Origin: Manis javanica
Lineage: Eukaryota > Chordata > Mammalia > Pholidota > Manidae
Length of the DNA stretch: 64,000 nt
Reading direction: 5' to 3'
Assembly: GCF_040802235.1 (NCBI RefSeq)
Contig: NC_133169.1
Coordinates: 42,849,034 to 42,913,033, forward strand
Shown here: positions 1 to 11,525 of the stretch, one piece after another
Position numbering within the stretch: the stretch's first letter is position 1
How the letters are laid out: each line of letters starts with the position of its first letter
Translations under genes and position numbers: made by a program
The notes under the pieces: model-generated
What the model saw: only the letters and a program-made list of their open reading frames with translations
The model's database searches: none
What the model was told of the DNA's origin: nothing

Positions 1-83
1 GACTTGCATTTGAATTAAAGTTCCATTGATTCTTAGCTGTGTCTTTAGATGAGCGACCTAAGCAATTTGGTGCTCTTTTTCTT

Positions 84-296
84 TTTTTTTTAGATAATTA
101 TTTTTTATTGAAGGGTAGTTGACACACAGTATTACATTAGTTACGGGTGTACAACACAGTGATTCAACATTTATATACATGATAATTCTAGGTACCAGCT
201 ATCACCATACCAAGTTGTTACAATATTTTGACTATATTCCTTATGCTATACATTACATCCCAGTTACTTATTTATTTTACAATCGGAAGTGTGTAC
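84..296 (-). mobile_element. L1 3'-end fragment, antisense
   Basis: The plus strand reads as the reverse complement of an older laurasiatherian L1 3' untranslated region. It starts in a T-run (L1 poly-A on the minus strand), continues with the TTGACACACAGTATTACATT-type stretch, and includes CATTTATATACAT and CTATACATTACATCCCAGT. The same family is seen in sense at 43543-43712 and in antisense at 35911-36440. It is 5' truncated and non-coding. Retroposon copy A abuts its right edge at the next T-run. Recognition is by eye from the known shape of this 3' UTR. Confidence 0.75.
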
Positions 297-893
297 TTTT
301 TTTTTTGTGAGGGCATCTCTCCTATTTATTGAGCAAATGGTGTTAACAACAATAAAATTCTGTATAGGGGACTCAATGCTCAATGTATAATCATTAATCC
401 ACCCAAAGCCTAATTTTCGTCAGTCTCCAATCTTCTGAAGCATAATGAACAAATTCTTACATGGAGAACAAATTCTTACATAGTGAATAAGTTACATGAT
501 GAACAGTATAAGGGAAGTCATCACAGAAACTTTCGGTTTTGATCATGCATTATGAACTATAAACAGTCAGTTCAAATATTAATATTCGTTTGATTTTTAT
601 ACTTGATTTATATGTGGATATCACATTTCTCTCTTTATTATTATTATTTTTAATAAAATGCTGAAGTGGTAGGTAGATGCAAGATAAAGGTAAAAAACAT
701 AGTTTAGTGTTGTAAGAGAGCAAATGTAGATGATCAGGTGTGTGCCTGTAGACTATGTGTTAATCCAAGCTAGACAAGGGCAATTAAACATCCACGGATG
801 CAGCAGATTTCTCTCAGAACAGGGGGGGAGAGGTTCTAAGCCTCACCTCTGTTGATCACCAATTTCTCACCTGATGGCCTCCCTGAGACTGTG
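297..893 (-). mobile_element. Non-autonomous retroposon, copy A
   Basis: This stretch aligns by eye along nearly its whole length with 44754-45380 (copy B), read on the minus strand with its poly-A as the T-run at 297-306. Shared landmarks are an AATAAA signal about 20 bases before the A-tail, a block of three approximately 19-bp repeats built on TTCTTACAT (454-506), an AT-rich TTATTATTATTATT tract, and a GC-richer 5' part ending near GATGGCC. It lacks about 40-55 bases of copy B's 5' end, so it is 5' truncated. No open frame is shared between the copies. No clear target-site duplication was found. It could be a processed non-coding transcript or a SINE-like family moved by L1. Confidence 0.7.
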
Positions 894-1300
894 ATAATTG
901 TTCTTCTTAATCTATTCTATGTCTATATTCTTGGATTTCTTGGCTTGTTGAGGGTGCTAGAGTCTATCCTATCTCTCATAAAAACTACGTGGCTTATTCC
1001 CTTTATCTGAAGCCTTGGGAAGATGTCTTCATCAGGTGGCTTTGCCAAGACCTCCTTATGGTAGGGGAAGGGGGCACCTGAAGACCCTTCCTTACTTAAA
1101 CTCAATATTGCCTATGTTTCTACTCCTAGCCTTTCATCCTTCAACAATTCCCTCAAACCAAGAGTACATAAAATAATTTCATAAAGTGTATTAATCCAAT
1201 TATTTGACATTAGCAATGATTTCTTACTTTTCTGACAGGATTCATAATTGTAATTGCATTTGTATGTGTTTTTTAGATAAAAGTCTGCAACTAATATGGG

Positions 1301-1752
1301 TGTGTCTGACAGGAAAAATCCTAAACCATCTCCTATGATCTTCATTACCTGGTGTTATTCCCATGATTAGATTATATAATAAGTGAAGAAGATTGTGCAT
1401 CTTCAATTAAGAACACTGAGTAATCTAAGGGAGATAACTTGGGATTGGAAAGAATCAGCTGGAAGTCTTTATGAGAGGATTTAGACCTTCCTTGAGACAG
1501 ATTCTCCATATGCTATTCAGTTGCATAAAAATAAATTATTTCAACCACCACATGAGTTTGAAATATGACCACAAGCCTCAGATAAAACTGTATAGTACCA
1601 GCCTACACCTTGATGCTACATTGTGAATATTGAGAATATCAAGGTTAGCCATCCTGGGACTACTGACCAATTCAAACTATCACATAATAAATTATTGTTA
1701 TTTAGAGGTGCTAAATTTGTGGTAATTTATTAGGCAACAAAGAAGACTAACA
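1301..1752 (+). mobile_element. Old MaLR-type solitary LTR (fossil)
   Basis: The segment ends with the tail typical of ERVL-MaLR (MLT1-like) LTRs: CTAAATTTGTGGTAATTTAT followed shortly by ACTAACAC. Its beginning TGTGTCTGAC fits a TG start. A homologous LTR lies at 20058-20556, upstream of the next OR2M copy in the same orientation, so the insertion is older than the tandem duplication. It is diverged and non-coding. The subfamily name needs a repeat library. Confidence 0.55.
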
Positions 1753-2704
1753 CATTGGGGATGTTGCAATATGTGTATATATATATATATACACATATAT
1801 ATAATTTATATGTAAACTTTCATACAAATTATTACATATCATAGCTTGGCTATTATCATTACAAAGATATTGATAGAAATTTCACACATGATATTTCTTG
1901 AAAATATGCAGACTACAGAAAACCAACATTTCTCCACTGAATATATCACATTCTCATAGAATTACAATATATTACCTGTACAAGGATCAGGATTTCTGAG
2001 GATAAAAAATCCAGACTTTGAGGATTCATACTAACATTTCAGTCTCCCAATTATAAGGTTGATGTATGCATAAGAAGAAAATTGGGGAGTTTCCCAGTCC
2101 TTTGATATACCTGAATGAGGACAATGTCCACTAAAATAAAGTTCAGTGTACCTATACCTCAATATTTTCTCTATTTAGTTAAGACAAATTCATTTTCATA
2201 ATGATCTCAAATTCATAACTATGACATATAGCTATACAATGAGCTTTCAAAAATTGATCAATTCAAATTATGATATTAGACTTTGTAGAATTCTATTTTT
2301 TTTGCCAACGTTAAATCTATGACACGTTCAAACACACTAATTTCAATCAGCATAATCAAACTATGGAGTATTTTGATGGGAAAATACCTATAATTTGTTA
2401 ACCAGTATTATTTTTGAAAAGATATAAACTGTGTATTTTTGTTTGCTATAATACATATCCAACAGCCATACCATGAAATTGACCATAAAAAATATTAAAT
2501 ATTTGAAAAATATGCAAATAGGTTTCAGTTTATAAATCTTATATTGTTGCCTATAAAGCTGCAAAGATGTGTACATATTAAGTATTAAATGACATTGGTG
2601 GAATACATAAATTTAAGCATAAATTTACACAAGTTAATACATAAATTTAATAAAGCAAGGAATCTATTATAGAAAGCAAAGCATAAAGATTATTAAGGGA
2701 TTCA
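1753..2704. other. AT-rich spacer between LTR and OR2M locus
   Basis: No gene was recognised here. The stretch holds a short TA/TATACA dinucleotide tract at about 1771-1803 and sequence that pairs with 20560-21400 of the second duplication unit. It lies on the 3' side of the minus-strand receptor and would include its 3' untranslated region. Confidence 0.5.
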
Positions 2705-3641
2705 CTAGGCACATGTGCCCTTCCCAAAGACCTTTCTGAACACCCTGGCCACTTCCTTGTTGCGGAGGCTGTAGATGAGGGGATTCAGCATGGGGGTGAG
2801 GATGGTGTAGAAGGCTGACACTGTCTTGCCCTGGGTGGGGGAACGATCTGATGCGGGCCGCATGTATATGAACATGGCAGCTCCGCAGTACATTCCCACC
2901 ACCACAAGGTGGAAGGAGCAGGTGGCAAAAGCTTTGCAACAACTGTTCCCAGATGCCATGCAAATGACGGCCAGGTGAACATGAGCATAAGAGGCAGTGA
3001 TGACTGCTACGGGGAAGAGAACCATAATAACACAGCATATGAATATCATTCTTTCAAATAGCAATGTGTTAGCACACGAGAGTGTGAGAAGGGCAGGGAT
3101 ATCGCAGAAAAAATGGTGTATTTCCTGGGCACCACAATAAGGGAAAGACAGTGCAACGGCAACTTCAATTACACCATCAAGAGAGCCAAGAATCCAAGAA
3201 GAAGCTGCCATAAGACCACAGATTTTCTGGCTCTTGGGAGCTGAGTACCGTAATGGGCAGCAAATGGCCACATAGTGGTCATAGGCTATTGCAGCCAACA
3301 GGGAATATTCGGCTCCAAGCAGGGACACATAGAAGAATATCTGGGCTCCACAGCTGGCCAGAGAGATGGATTTCCTACATGACAAGTAGTTGAAGGCCAT
3401 CTTGGGGACAGTGGTGCAGATGAACATGAGGTCCATGAGGGACAGCTGGCTGAGCAGGAAGTACATGGGGCTGTGGAGGTGTGTGTCCAGGTAGATGAGG
3501 AGAATCATGGCAGTGTTTCCCATGAAGGCCTCTGAGAAGATGCCCAGGACCAGCGAGAAGAGGAAGATGTGGTTGGGGCTGTAATTGAAGATGACCTAGC
3601 AGGATGAAGTTGGAGTTGAAGGTCTGATTCTCCCATGCCAT
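2705..3641 (-). pseudogene. Olfactory receptor, OR2M subfamily, N-terminal frameshift
   Basis: This is a single-exon odorant GPCR of class II type. The frame opens with M-A-W-E-N-Q-T-F (start codon at 3639-3641), the standard OR2M N-terminus with an N-glycosylation site. The TM2 motif [19 protein letters not shown] in TM5, KAFATCSFHL in TM6 and PMLNPLIYSLRNKEV in TM7 are all present. One extra base at about 3593, just after FILLG, shifts the frame before TM1, so no single frame covers the protein. Without it the length would be about 311 residues, usual for the family. The TM3 motif reads IAYDHYVAIC, so the conserved Arg of DRY is His. The rest is well kept, suggesting fairly recent loss. Its closest relative in the window is the copy at 21408-22361, to which it is related by tandem duplication. 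A sequencing error at the single base cannot be excluded. Confidence 0.9.
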
Positions 3642-6152
3642 GATGGGTATGCCCACTGTGGAGAGTCCAACACATGCAGAGTGGCCAAGATTGTGTCGTG
3701 GAAATATCAAGGACTTCCCACCTGGGTCACCACATCTACCCAATTGTCTAAGCATGGGAAGATTGATTCTCTGACCATTGATTTTGTTTTGTTTTGTTTT
3801 GTTTAGATTAGGAATATTTCATTTTATTTTTGTTTGAAGTATTTTTTAAATATAAAATGCATTGTTAACATGCATAGTGAGTTAATAATAAAATAATGCA
3901 AATCTTATCATATCATATTATCAAGTTAGAGCAACAAGTCAATTCATATGAACAGTTTAGATCATTCCTTCAAATTTCTTTGTGATCAGGAAAGACTCAT
4001 GGATTTCTGGGAAGTCAATGTCAACTCCATTATGTTTTCCATGGAACTCAGCATATCACACAATAATATAAGTACAAATTCTGTTTGTCAAAGTGCAGAG
4101 GGAACCATATACTCATATTACTGATTTAGGTTTAGTCAAATGTTAGGTAAACAGAAGACAGTGAGAAATCAACAATCAGAGGTCAATTAAGTCATAGTTA
4201 TTCTAATAATGGTGATTTGTAGTGGAAGTAGTTCCTTGTCTATGAGACATGCCCTGTACCTTACTCCATCTCCAAAAATAGGGTGTCCATGAGGCAGTCT
4301 AATATATGTCATTTTGCTCATAAAGCAGGATAGAGTAGAGTGCAAGAACATGTTTACTTTGCTTGGTACAGATTATTTTAGCTTTGTGATTTTAGGCAAT
4401 TAAATGCTCCCATTTTATTTTTCACTCTGCGCTTTGTATATTTATAACATCTATTTATAGGATATTATTAAAACTAAAATAGATCATATTTATAGAGTAT
4501 GAATATTATTAGGAATATAGTTTTACCATAAAAGCGTTCAAAAATTATTACTATAGAAAGGGAAAGGTACTATTACTACTTTACATCTAGACAAGTTTAT
4601 ATAAAATTAATTTCTTCCATTTTCTTAACAAGACTTTTTAAGGAGAATTATTTGGCTATATACTAATATAATTATAATTCTCTATTGTCACATCCATTCC
4701 TTTTCCTTTATTTACTTCCAACTGGAAGGGACAAGATGCAGTTTTCCTTTCTCCTCTAATATCCTTTAAACAAAATTTGGACATAGGATGCCTCTTCCAC
4801 CTTTGGGTCATAATCACTTATTCGTGTACATAACAGCATTTCAGTTAAAACTTAGGTGTCCACTACCTCCTAAATTTTTGATCAGTTATAAATTCTCTTT
4901 ACCTAGCCTTTTTTTACATTGAAGATGTTTATCAAGAAAGTCTACCGCCACTATGAGAATAAATAAAATCTATGCTCCTTGAATTTTTCAGCATTTTTTA
5001 TTCTTCCTCTTTTCTTATATACAATTGCTAATTCAATCTTTCTAAAACATTCTTCTATCCTTGTACTGTCTTACCATTATACAAACCACAGAAAATCCTT
5101 CAAACATTGCTGACTGCTGAAAACTTCCTGTGATTTTTCATGTTTCCTGATTGAAATTTATTGCCCAACAGAATATTACCTCATCTCTTAGTGTAATTAC
5201 AATCCTTGTATTTTCTATTCCAGTTTCACATGTTGTTATATTCATGTGGCATTCTGTCTTCCTATGTTTTGAAATATCAATAGTAATACTTATGGAAAAC
5301 CCACCATACACCAACTCATCTCCTGAGAATTTGCTGCTTTTTCCCCTTGTACAAAGCAATGAATCAACTGCGCCCATCCTGGAATGACCCCACAGCAGCA
5401 GAGCCCACTTCCTTCAGCTTGGATCTGAAGTGCATGATGAACTGCTCCATAAGTCAGGGTGCTAGGAGTGTCACGAAAGCTGGGGAATCCCACTGACCCA
5501 CAAAATATACTTTGACCTGTATTTTGTTTTCTTGTTTATCTTTCTGTTCAACCAAGGCCGTGTACTGGTGGCATTGAGCCTCACTCCTACTCACAGACCT
5601 GCGATCATCTGAGGAACCTGTGTGCCATCCTGCAGGTTGTCCTCTGTCCAAACCTCAAAATCAAATTAAATTTCTTTGGAGTAGTTCTTAAAAGAGAAAT
5701 TGCTTAAGTAAGTGTTATGATCATTTAACACTGTGATATCCTTGTCCCCATTATTAGCTAATGATAACACTTGACTCTATAATTAGGCATCAGTTTTGTT
5801 CCTGAATGCTTTTCATGATTCGTGTCTTAACAACAAACCACAGAATGTCTTAAATCTATGTCTCTTCACATTATGTACACATCTATAAAATTGTCCATTC
5901 ACTTTTGTCCATAGTAGGACCTTCTGTAAGAACAGCACTGTGGGGATAGGAGAACTGCCCGAGGTTAGCTGATTTCTATTAATGGCAGAAGATCTTGATC
6001 AAGTTGAGTTGCGGACGAGTAGTAAGTTGTTCATTCCCAGTGGGGAAATGCAATATTTACAATGTCGTAGGTAGAGAGGTTTAGCTTATATATTCCTGTG
6101 TTTTTTCCATGTTTAATTTTTCAAGGCGGACATGTATAGAAGAAAAAGTTTT
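3642..6152. other. Non-coding flank upstream of OR2M copy 1
   Basis: No gene was recognised. Proximal sequence (3642-4150) matches 22362-22830 and should hold the receptor's promoter and any 5' non-coding exon. A TCCACAG splice-acceptor-like string lies just before the coding start. The block at 5380-5660 is a better-kept match to 27640-27830. The rest is AT-rich. A short TTTTG repeat lies at about 3784-3804. Confidence 0.5.
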
Positions 6153-6245
6153 ATATCATATCATATCATATCATATCATATCATATCATATCATATCATA
6201 TCATATCATATCATATCATATCATATTATATCATATCATATCATC
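6153..6245. repeat. (TATCA)n pentanucleotide microsatellite
   Basis: About 18 near-perfect tandem copies of a 5-bp unit with one visible variant unit near 6221. It is absent from the homologous position in the second duplication unit (about 28340), so it arose or expanded after the duplication. The open frame that runs through it is a by-product of the 5-bp period. Confidence 0.97.
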
Positions 6246-6389
6246 ATTATGTGTAATCCAATCCCATAAGCTCTTGTTCCTTTTACTGCTCTATCACAGG
6301 AAACTGCTGTGAACATTTCATGATTGTCAAGACGCTTATTTCTGAGCCCAGTTAACTCAGGTTCCTCCACATCAACCTCATGAAAGCAA

Positions 6390-7105
6390 TGTCTTAATGA
6401 AAGTCAGTTATGTGATATTAATAAGAATGTGTTTACTGATGAATATAATAGCATGAAAAAATTGATATAGACACAAGAGCTATGGACTTAAAAACATAAT
6501 TTGTGCTATTTGCATGCTTTATTAAAAGTATAATAATTTATTAAAAGACTATCCAAACCATACATTCTCATCAAATCCTACACGGTTCAGAAATAACAAA
6601 CTCTGTTCCCCAAATACTTAAAAAATAGCCTATCATGCTATTTTAGATAAAAAGTTAGTTCATGTTTGTAATAATTGTACTCACAGGCCACAGGGAGTGA
6701 GACATTCTTAGGAAAGGGTGTCTGGGAGCGCGGCCGTGCTGGCCGAGTCAAGGCCGCTCCCACCCGCAGAGCGTGAGACACAGCACGGGGGAAGGAAGGG
6801 CCGCTGGCGCCGCGGGGAAGCCTTGGAGGAGCGCCGAGCACAGAAGACGAGAGCGGGACGGGAGCGCGGGCTGGGTGCGCAGGGCGTCTCGGAGCCCCCA
6901 CAGGTGCCCTGAGAGCTTTGCTCTGTCAGTGGACACCTCACACTCCCACATCCCACCAAAGGCAGAAAGCAGTGTTTATGGATAAGATGGCATGCACCAA
7001 CTGCCCTTGCTGAGACCTAGAAACTATTCACATGATCCATCTCTCGCCTTCAGACAGAATCTCCAAATCATCTCACAAAAGGATTGCTGGTGCCTTTTGG
7101 AACAG
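6390..7105. other. Unit-1-specific segment with CpG-rich patch
   Basis: The flanks 6300-6375 and 7106-7200 match adjoining sequence at 28380-28460 and 28520-28600, but this roughly 700-bp segment has no counterpart there. It is an insertion in unit 1 or a deletion in unit 2. Its core at 6718-6915 is strongly GC- and CpG-rich (GCGCGGCCGTG, GCTGGCGCCGCGG) in an otherwise AT-rich area. No protein family was recognised in any of its short frames. It could be an LTR, a transduced promoter or a processed-pseudogene 5' end. No poly-A or target duplication was found to settle it. Confidence 0.5.
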
Positions 7106-9448
7106 TTCATCTGTATTTATAAAAATCCCTCTTATTTGCATTTGCACCTACTGATGTTATGGATAAGACTAACTTTCTATTCTAACTTCATCCAGCACAC
7201 TACTATAGATTTTCTAAAAGCACCAAAAAGGTTAAATTCTCAATTGATTGAAATTATCTTCAGAACAATTCTCACCTCCTTACTGATCTTGTGGAGCACT
7301 GAAGAAAGTCATCAAACCTCTCTTTTAAGTCACCTGTCCTCCATTTCCCAATATAGACCCCGTGCATTTCTTTCACAGGTCCCAAAGGTACAGTACATAA
7401 ATCTGAGCCTACGGGTTTGCCCAGGAGGTTCTTTTTTTCTCTAAATGTCCTTTCTCTTCCACAAACTCTTACCTTTGAAAATCATAGCTGTCCTTCAAGT
7501 TCCAACATATGTGAATCTTTTTTCACGCCTCTTCATTATGCAGATAGCAATCTCTGTCTATATTGAACTTACAGAAGATACGTGGTCTCTCCCTCCATTC
7601 TGTACAAAAGGCTAACCTCATAGACCTTCAAATCAGACAAATCTGTGTTTGCAATCTTGCTCAACATCAACACCAACTCAGGTGTCACCAGGCAGGTCGA
7701 CGAATGTTTTGTAGATTATTTTTTGAATTCCTTCCACCTTTCACAGGGTTGTTGCAAAGACAGAACTAATTCCTTAAAATTACTCATCAAAATGTTTTGA
7801 AATTTTCAGCCGTGCATTACAGCCATTGCACACCCTGTTGTCACACCTTACTTGTTTTTATTTTTGTAATATTGCAGTAAGACCCACTGCTATTCACCTG
7901 TGATTATTTTTGAAAGTATTCTGATTTTTTAACTAGATAATTGTTTCCTGATTGGTAAGCTAATATGCTTCTTGTAGATACTCTTAATCAAATAGAGGTT
8001 TTCACAAAGATGGAGACCATAAGACTCCCATACCTGACTGGAGGCATGAACAGGTAGCCTAGATCCATTGGGGAGTCTTGCAGTGGTTCCTAACTTTGCA
8101 TATTTTATGTTATCCTATATCACCCCTATTTAGGATCATCACAGGTATCATTTAATACTCAAACAAAGATGTGAAAAATACAAGAGCACATTAATTTTAC
8201 AGAGATTATGAAGGGAAACATTTCAGACCAACATAAAAATACTTCCATAAAAAGGTAATTTAAAATATCAAAATTCATAATATATATATATACACATATA
8301 TATGTGTATAAAATATATATATGTTTTGGATAAAACATGTTTCCATTTGGTTAAACTCCAGAATGCCTTACATATTTTGCAATATCATCTTACCTTCTAA
8401 AGTTTGTAACGAGATATGACACTGATACAGTAAACGAAAAACCTTTAAATTTCCAGAGAAAATAACTGCCACACATCTTTTCTAAGTCATATATGACTCA
8501 GTCCCTGCAGGGAATTCAGTTCCTTGTCTTCAATTACAGTAATGTGCATTATCATCCATTCTTCTCCTAGGGTCTCATATTTTCCAACTTGAAAATATGA
8601 ATTTTACTGATATGAAGAATCAAATAGAAAGTTAGATCACCTTGATTCATAACATAAACTCCCTCCAGTTTTTCCTCTGTCTCCTGGCTCATTCATATGT
8701 TAATGACACCATTTTCACTGTCTTTAAAATCACTCATGTTTTCACACTCTATTAACTCTACAGATTGAGAACAACAGGCCGTTGAATTTCTCATTTTCAA
8801 ATAAAATAAAGAATTCATCATGGCCATTGGACCTTAGTGCCAGTTCACTAATACTTTGCAACTGGCCAATCAAGTGGTCGTATTTTCGGCATCAGTTGAT
8901 TGGAGATTTCCATGTGTGACATTTCACTGCTATTGCAAATTATTCCTGGAAAGCTCGCCACTTGTGGTTATTCTTCTCTTATCCTGCTGCTAGTTCTCTG
9001 ATCCTCAAATGGACTGTTTTTTTTTCTTGGGCTAATTTGATTCCCAAGATTTTCAGACAAATGCTCATTTGTTCACGCTTGTGATGGCTCCGCCTGTGTG
9101 TTTCCGGCCAGTTCTCTTTTCTTCGGGACTGTGGATGTCTCCAAAAGCCTGCCCGCCGTGTTCGCTGTGACGTGCCTTTCGTGCTTCATACTCACCAAGC
9201 CAAACTCTGAACCTTCATCTTCCAGAGTCCGTCGCTTTTTAGAAAAGTATTTTTGTAAGTCGCCTTCGGTCTCGTTAATCATGTCTTGTTCCTAACTACA
9301 TAGTATGTAATAATATCCTAGAAGGTAAACATATGTGTTTTCAACCATATGTTGAATTCCTCCAATTGCATGCAAGAATTCTTGAGCTATTTAAGTACTC
9401 AGTAGCTGTGGTAACAGAAAGACCAACTTACTTTATTATGTTCTCATT
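7106..9448. other. Non-coding part of duplication unit 1
   Basis: No gene was recognised. Blocks at 7106-7770, 7780-8110 and 8480-9300 each match unit 2 (about 28520-30670) in order. A TA-rich tract at 8278-8325 (alternating TA with TATGTGTATA) is imperfectly palindromic. Short open frames here are not conserved between the two units. Confidence 0.5.
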
Positions 9449-9466
9449 AGATAACTTGATTTTTTA

Positions 9467-9542
9467 ATACATTTTATTAATTGACTGTCATTGATATACA
9501 ATCATATTAGTTTCAAGTATACAACACACAGTGGCTCAAGTG
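9467..9542 (-). mobile_element. 76-bp L1 3' tail with target-site duplication
   Basis: The sequence is the very end of an antisense L1 3' UTR (TTTTATTAATTGACTGTCATTGATATACAATC, as in 35911 onward). It is bracketed by AGATAACTTGATTTTTTA (9449-9466) and the similar AGATAACTCAATTTTTAA (9543-9560), a diverged target-site duplication. The second duplication unit at about 30830 has one uninterrupted copy of this flank, so the insertion followed the duplication. Confidence 0.7.
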
Positions 9543-9560
9543 AGATAACTCAATTTTTAA

Positions 9561-10799
9561 AAAAACTTTTGTTAACTATTCACTGAGAAATGGTTTCTCC
9601 GGCACTGTTATGATTTTTTCCTTACTGTTCTGTGTAGGTGTCTCATGTTTTTATTCAGTATTGGTATTTCCTATGCAATGAATTGTGTTTAAAAACTAAA
9701 TCACAATTAATATTTTTGTGAAAGCAAAGAGATAAGGATATAATTTCACAGTTTTATATGGAATGCTGGTTTTCATAAAATTGTGTCGGGTTGGATCCTC
9801 ATTTTGCACTGATTTACAGTGCTAATATCATTTACTAAATTTTCATAATAAACATTCTTATTCTGGACTCTTTAAGAGGATTTTTTTATTAGACTATTAC
9901 TATAGCTAAAAACAAATGTTTATATCAGTGATGATTTCATCTCATTCTGTTTTCTAAAGATTTGTTAAGTATTCTACTTTGTTTTCCATATTTATCAGGA
10001 TCAGGTTTTTTCACATTTTTTCAAAAATTCTTATTATTTTTATTGTAATTCTAGCACTTGTAGTTTCCTGAAGATCTTGAGGAAACTATGTTATCCTAAA
10101 ACTGCCCAAATCCAGATTTGAACAGGAAAAAATGAAAGATTTTGTGTTTCAGTTATATATGAAGTCACATATATTAGACCACCTGTTACACATAGCTAAA
10201 AGCTAATTCTAAATTACTGGATAATTTCATAGTTCTGGATCATATAATTAAAATCTGCTTTTTATTAATATCCCTGAAAAAAATTCTGACTTCCAATTTA
10301 TGTGCACACATAAATTAAATACCATTAGGTTGCTTTCCCAGATACCAATATTAGAACATGTTTTCAACTGCAGTTCTGAGAATTTTTATCTGTCCCCACA
10401 TTTGTCATTATTTAGCATTATCCAGCCCATGAAAGTTTTCTAGCCTATTGAGTAAAAGTGATTTTTCATCATTGTTAAATTGCATTAGTCTGATTATTAG
10501 TGAAAGTATGCATCTTTTTCCAGATGAATGTTACTTTGTTTTGTTTTGTAAATTTTTAATATGTGGTGGTTACTTGAATATTTTAGTTTTTAGTACTTTC
10601 TTGGTTTTAGACATGGAAAATATCTTCTTTCAATCTATTTCAGTGTGTTAACTTTGGCCATGTCCTTCACTAAATTAATATTCTTAATATTCAAGTAATT
10701 AAATAGCATTGATCATTTGTTGTTAACTAAATGTGTTTCTTTCTGTTTATATGAAATAAATTATTTTATATTCTGTTCAAATAATTCTGTTGCATTACA
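9561..10799. other. AT-rich spacer
   Basis: The first 350 bases still match unit 2 (30840-31150). Beyond about 9900 no match was seen. Some stretches (10440-10650) have the T-rich feel of antisense L1, but not clearly enough to call. No gene was recognised. Confidence 0.4.
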
Positions 10800-11100
10800 T
10801 TACACAAATTTAAGTATTTAACTAATCTGGAATGCAGCTTGTATATACATTCAAGTAAGAGTCTGAATTTGTTTTCTATGTATAATAAGGAAGCTTTCTC
10901 CATAACACATACAATTATTTGTTGCCATTTGTACACGGAATATTTCCTGAATCACATACTAAGTTTGTGTATACTGTAAATTGGGTTTTGAGATCTCATT
11001 GGTGTCTCACTGGTCTCTTTATATTTTATTATGCTTACATTGTGATAGCTTTATAAATATGTCTTTGTGATACAAGTAAATATATATTAGGAAAATTGCA
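10800..11100 (-). mobile_element. Old L1 ORF2 remnant, antisense
   Basis: The plus strand follows the reverse complement of an L1 ORF2 interior. It has the pattern AATCTGGAATGCAGCTTGT, then the GTCTGAATTTG block, TTGGTGTCTCACTGGTCTCTTTATAT (in place of the CATTGGTCTATTTGTCTAT block) and GATAGCTTTATAAATATGTC. It is heavily diverged and short, with no open frame. It belongs to a much older L1 generation than the element at 12695. Confidence 0.65.
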
Positions 11101-11119
11101 TTGACAAATACCATCACAG

Positions 11120-11525
11120 AAATGACACCCCGGGACATCTAAGGCCAGACTCTGACTATACTGTGTATTTTACTTTATTCTTTTGAGAATACTTGTTTCT
11201 GGATATTTCAGCCATGTTATAAACAATCTACTTCCACAATACAGAGGAGAACAATCTAGCCATGTATGGAAACTGTCTGGAGAGAAAGACTGAGATCCTC
11301 AGGCAGCTCCCGACCCTGTCAGAACCCTGCTCCTCCGGGTCTGCTGAGAGCCCGGCTGCTCCAGGGTCGACCACCATATCACCATACGGGAATCCGAGCT
11401 GAGATCTTCCAAATTAAGTCTTCTTGAATTCCTAACTCAGGAACAGGACAGAAAATAAGACTATCATGTTCAGTAAAGCCACTAAGTTTGGGGATGCTTG
11501 TTATGCAACAGTGGATAATTGGAAT
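11120..11525 (+). mobile_element. Old LTR-like remnant (fossil)
   Basis: The right part (11455-11520) ends in the LTR-type tail AAAGCCACTAAGTTTGGGG, then TTGTTATGCAACAGTGGATAA, as in MaLR-type elements. The left part is GC-richer (11290-11400). Left edge and subfamily are uncertain. Confidence 0.45.

Larger units (their letters stand above)
930..9900. repeat. Segmental tandem duplication, unit 1
   Basis: Patches across this span match 19770-31150 in the same order and orientation. Examples: 1020-1135 matches 19795-19905 (CAGGTGGCT...CCAAGACCTCCTT); the LTR and OR2M gene match in turn; 5455-5640 matches 27640-27810; 6300-6375 matches 28380-28455; 7105-7500 matches 28520-28940; 7920-8110 matches 29340-29500; 8500-8600 matches 29910-30000; 9330-9460 matches 30690-30830. 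Divergence is clearly visible but the order is kept, so this is an old duplication that carried the receptor with its flanks. Edges are approximate because no alignment was run. Confidence 0.75.

Noticed and set aside
5520-5640. String resembling an immunoglobulin-like YYC motif (clearer at 27700-27770)
   Set aside because: No V-domain context, no recombination signal, and stops directly follow; a chance resemblance in a duplicated non-coding block.
6109-6312. Open frame with repeated HIISYHIIS-type residues
   Set aside because: It is the translation of the TATCA microsatellite; a 5-bp unit without stops gives an open frame by chance.
6638-6985. Several overlapping open frames in the CpG-rich patch
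   Set aside because: High GC lowers stop frequency on both strands; compositions are Arg/Ala/Pro-rich and no domain is visible.
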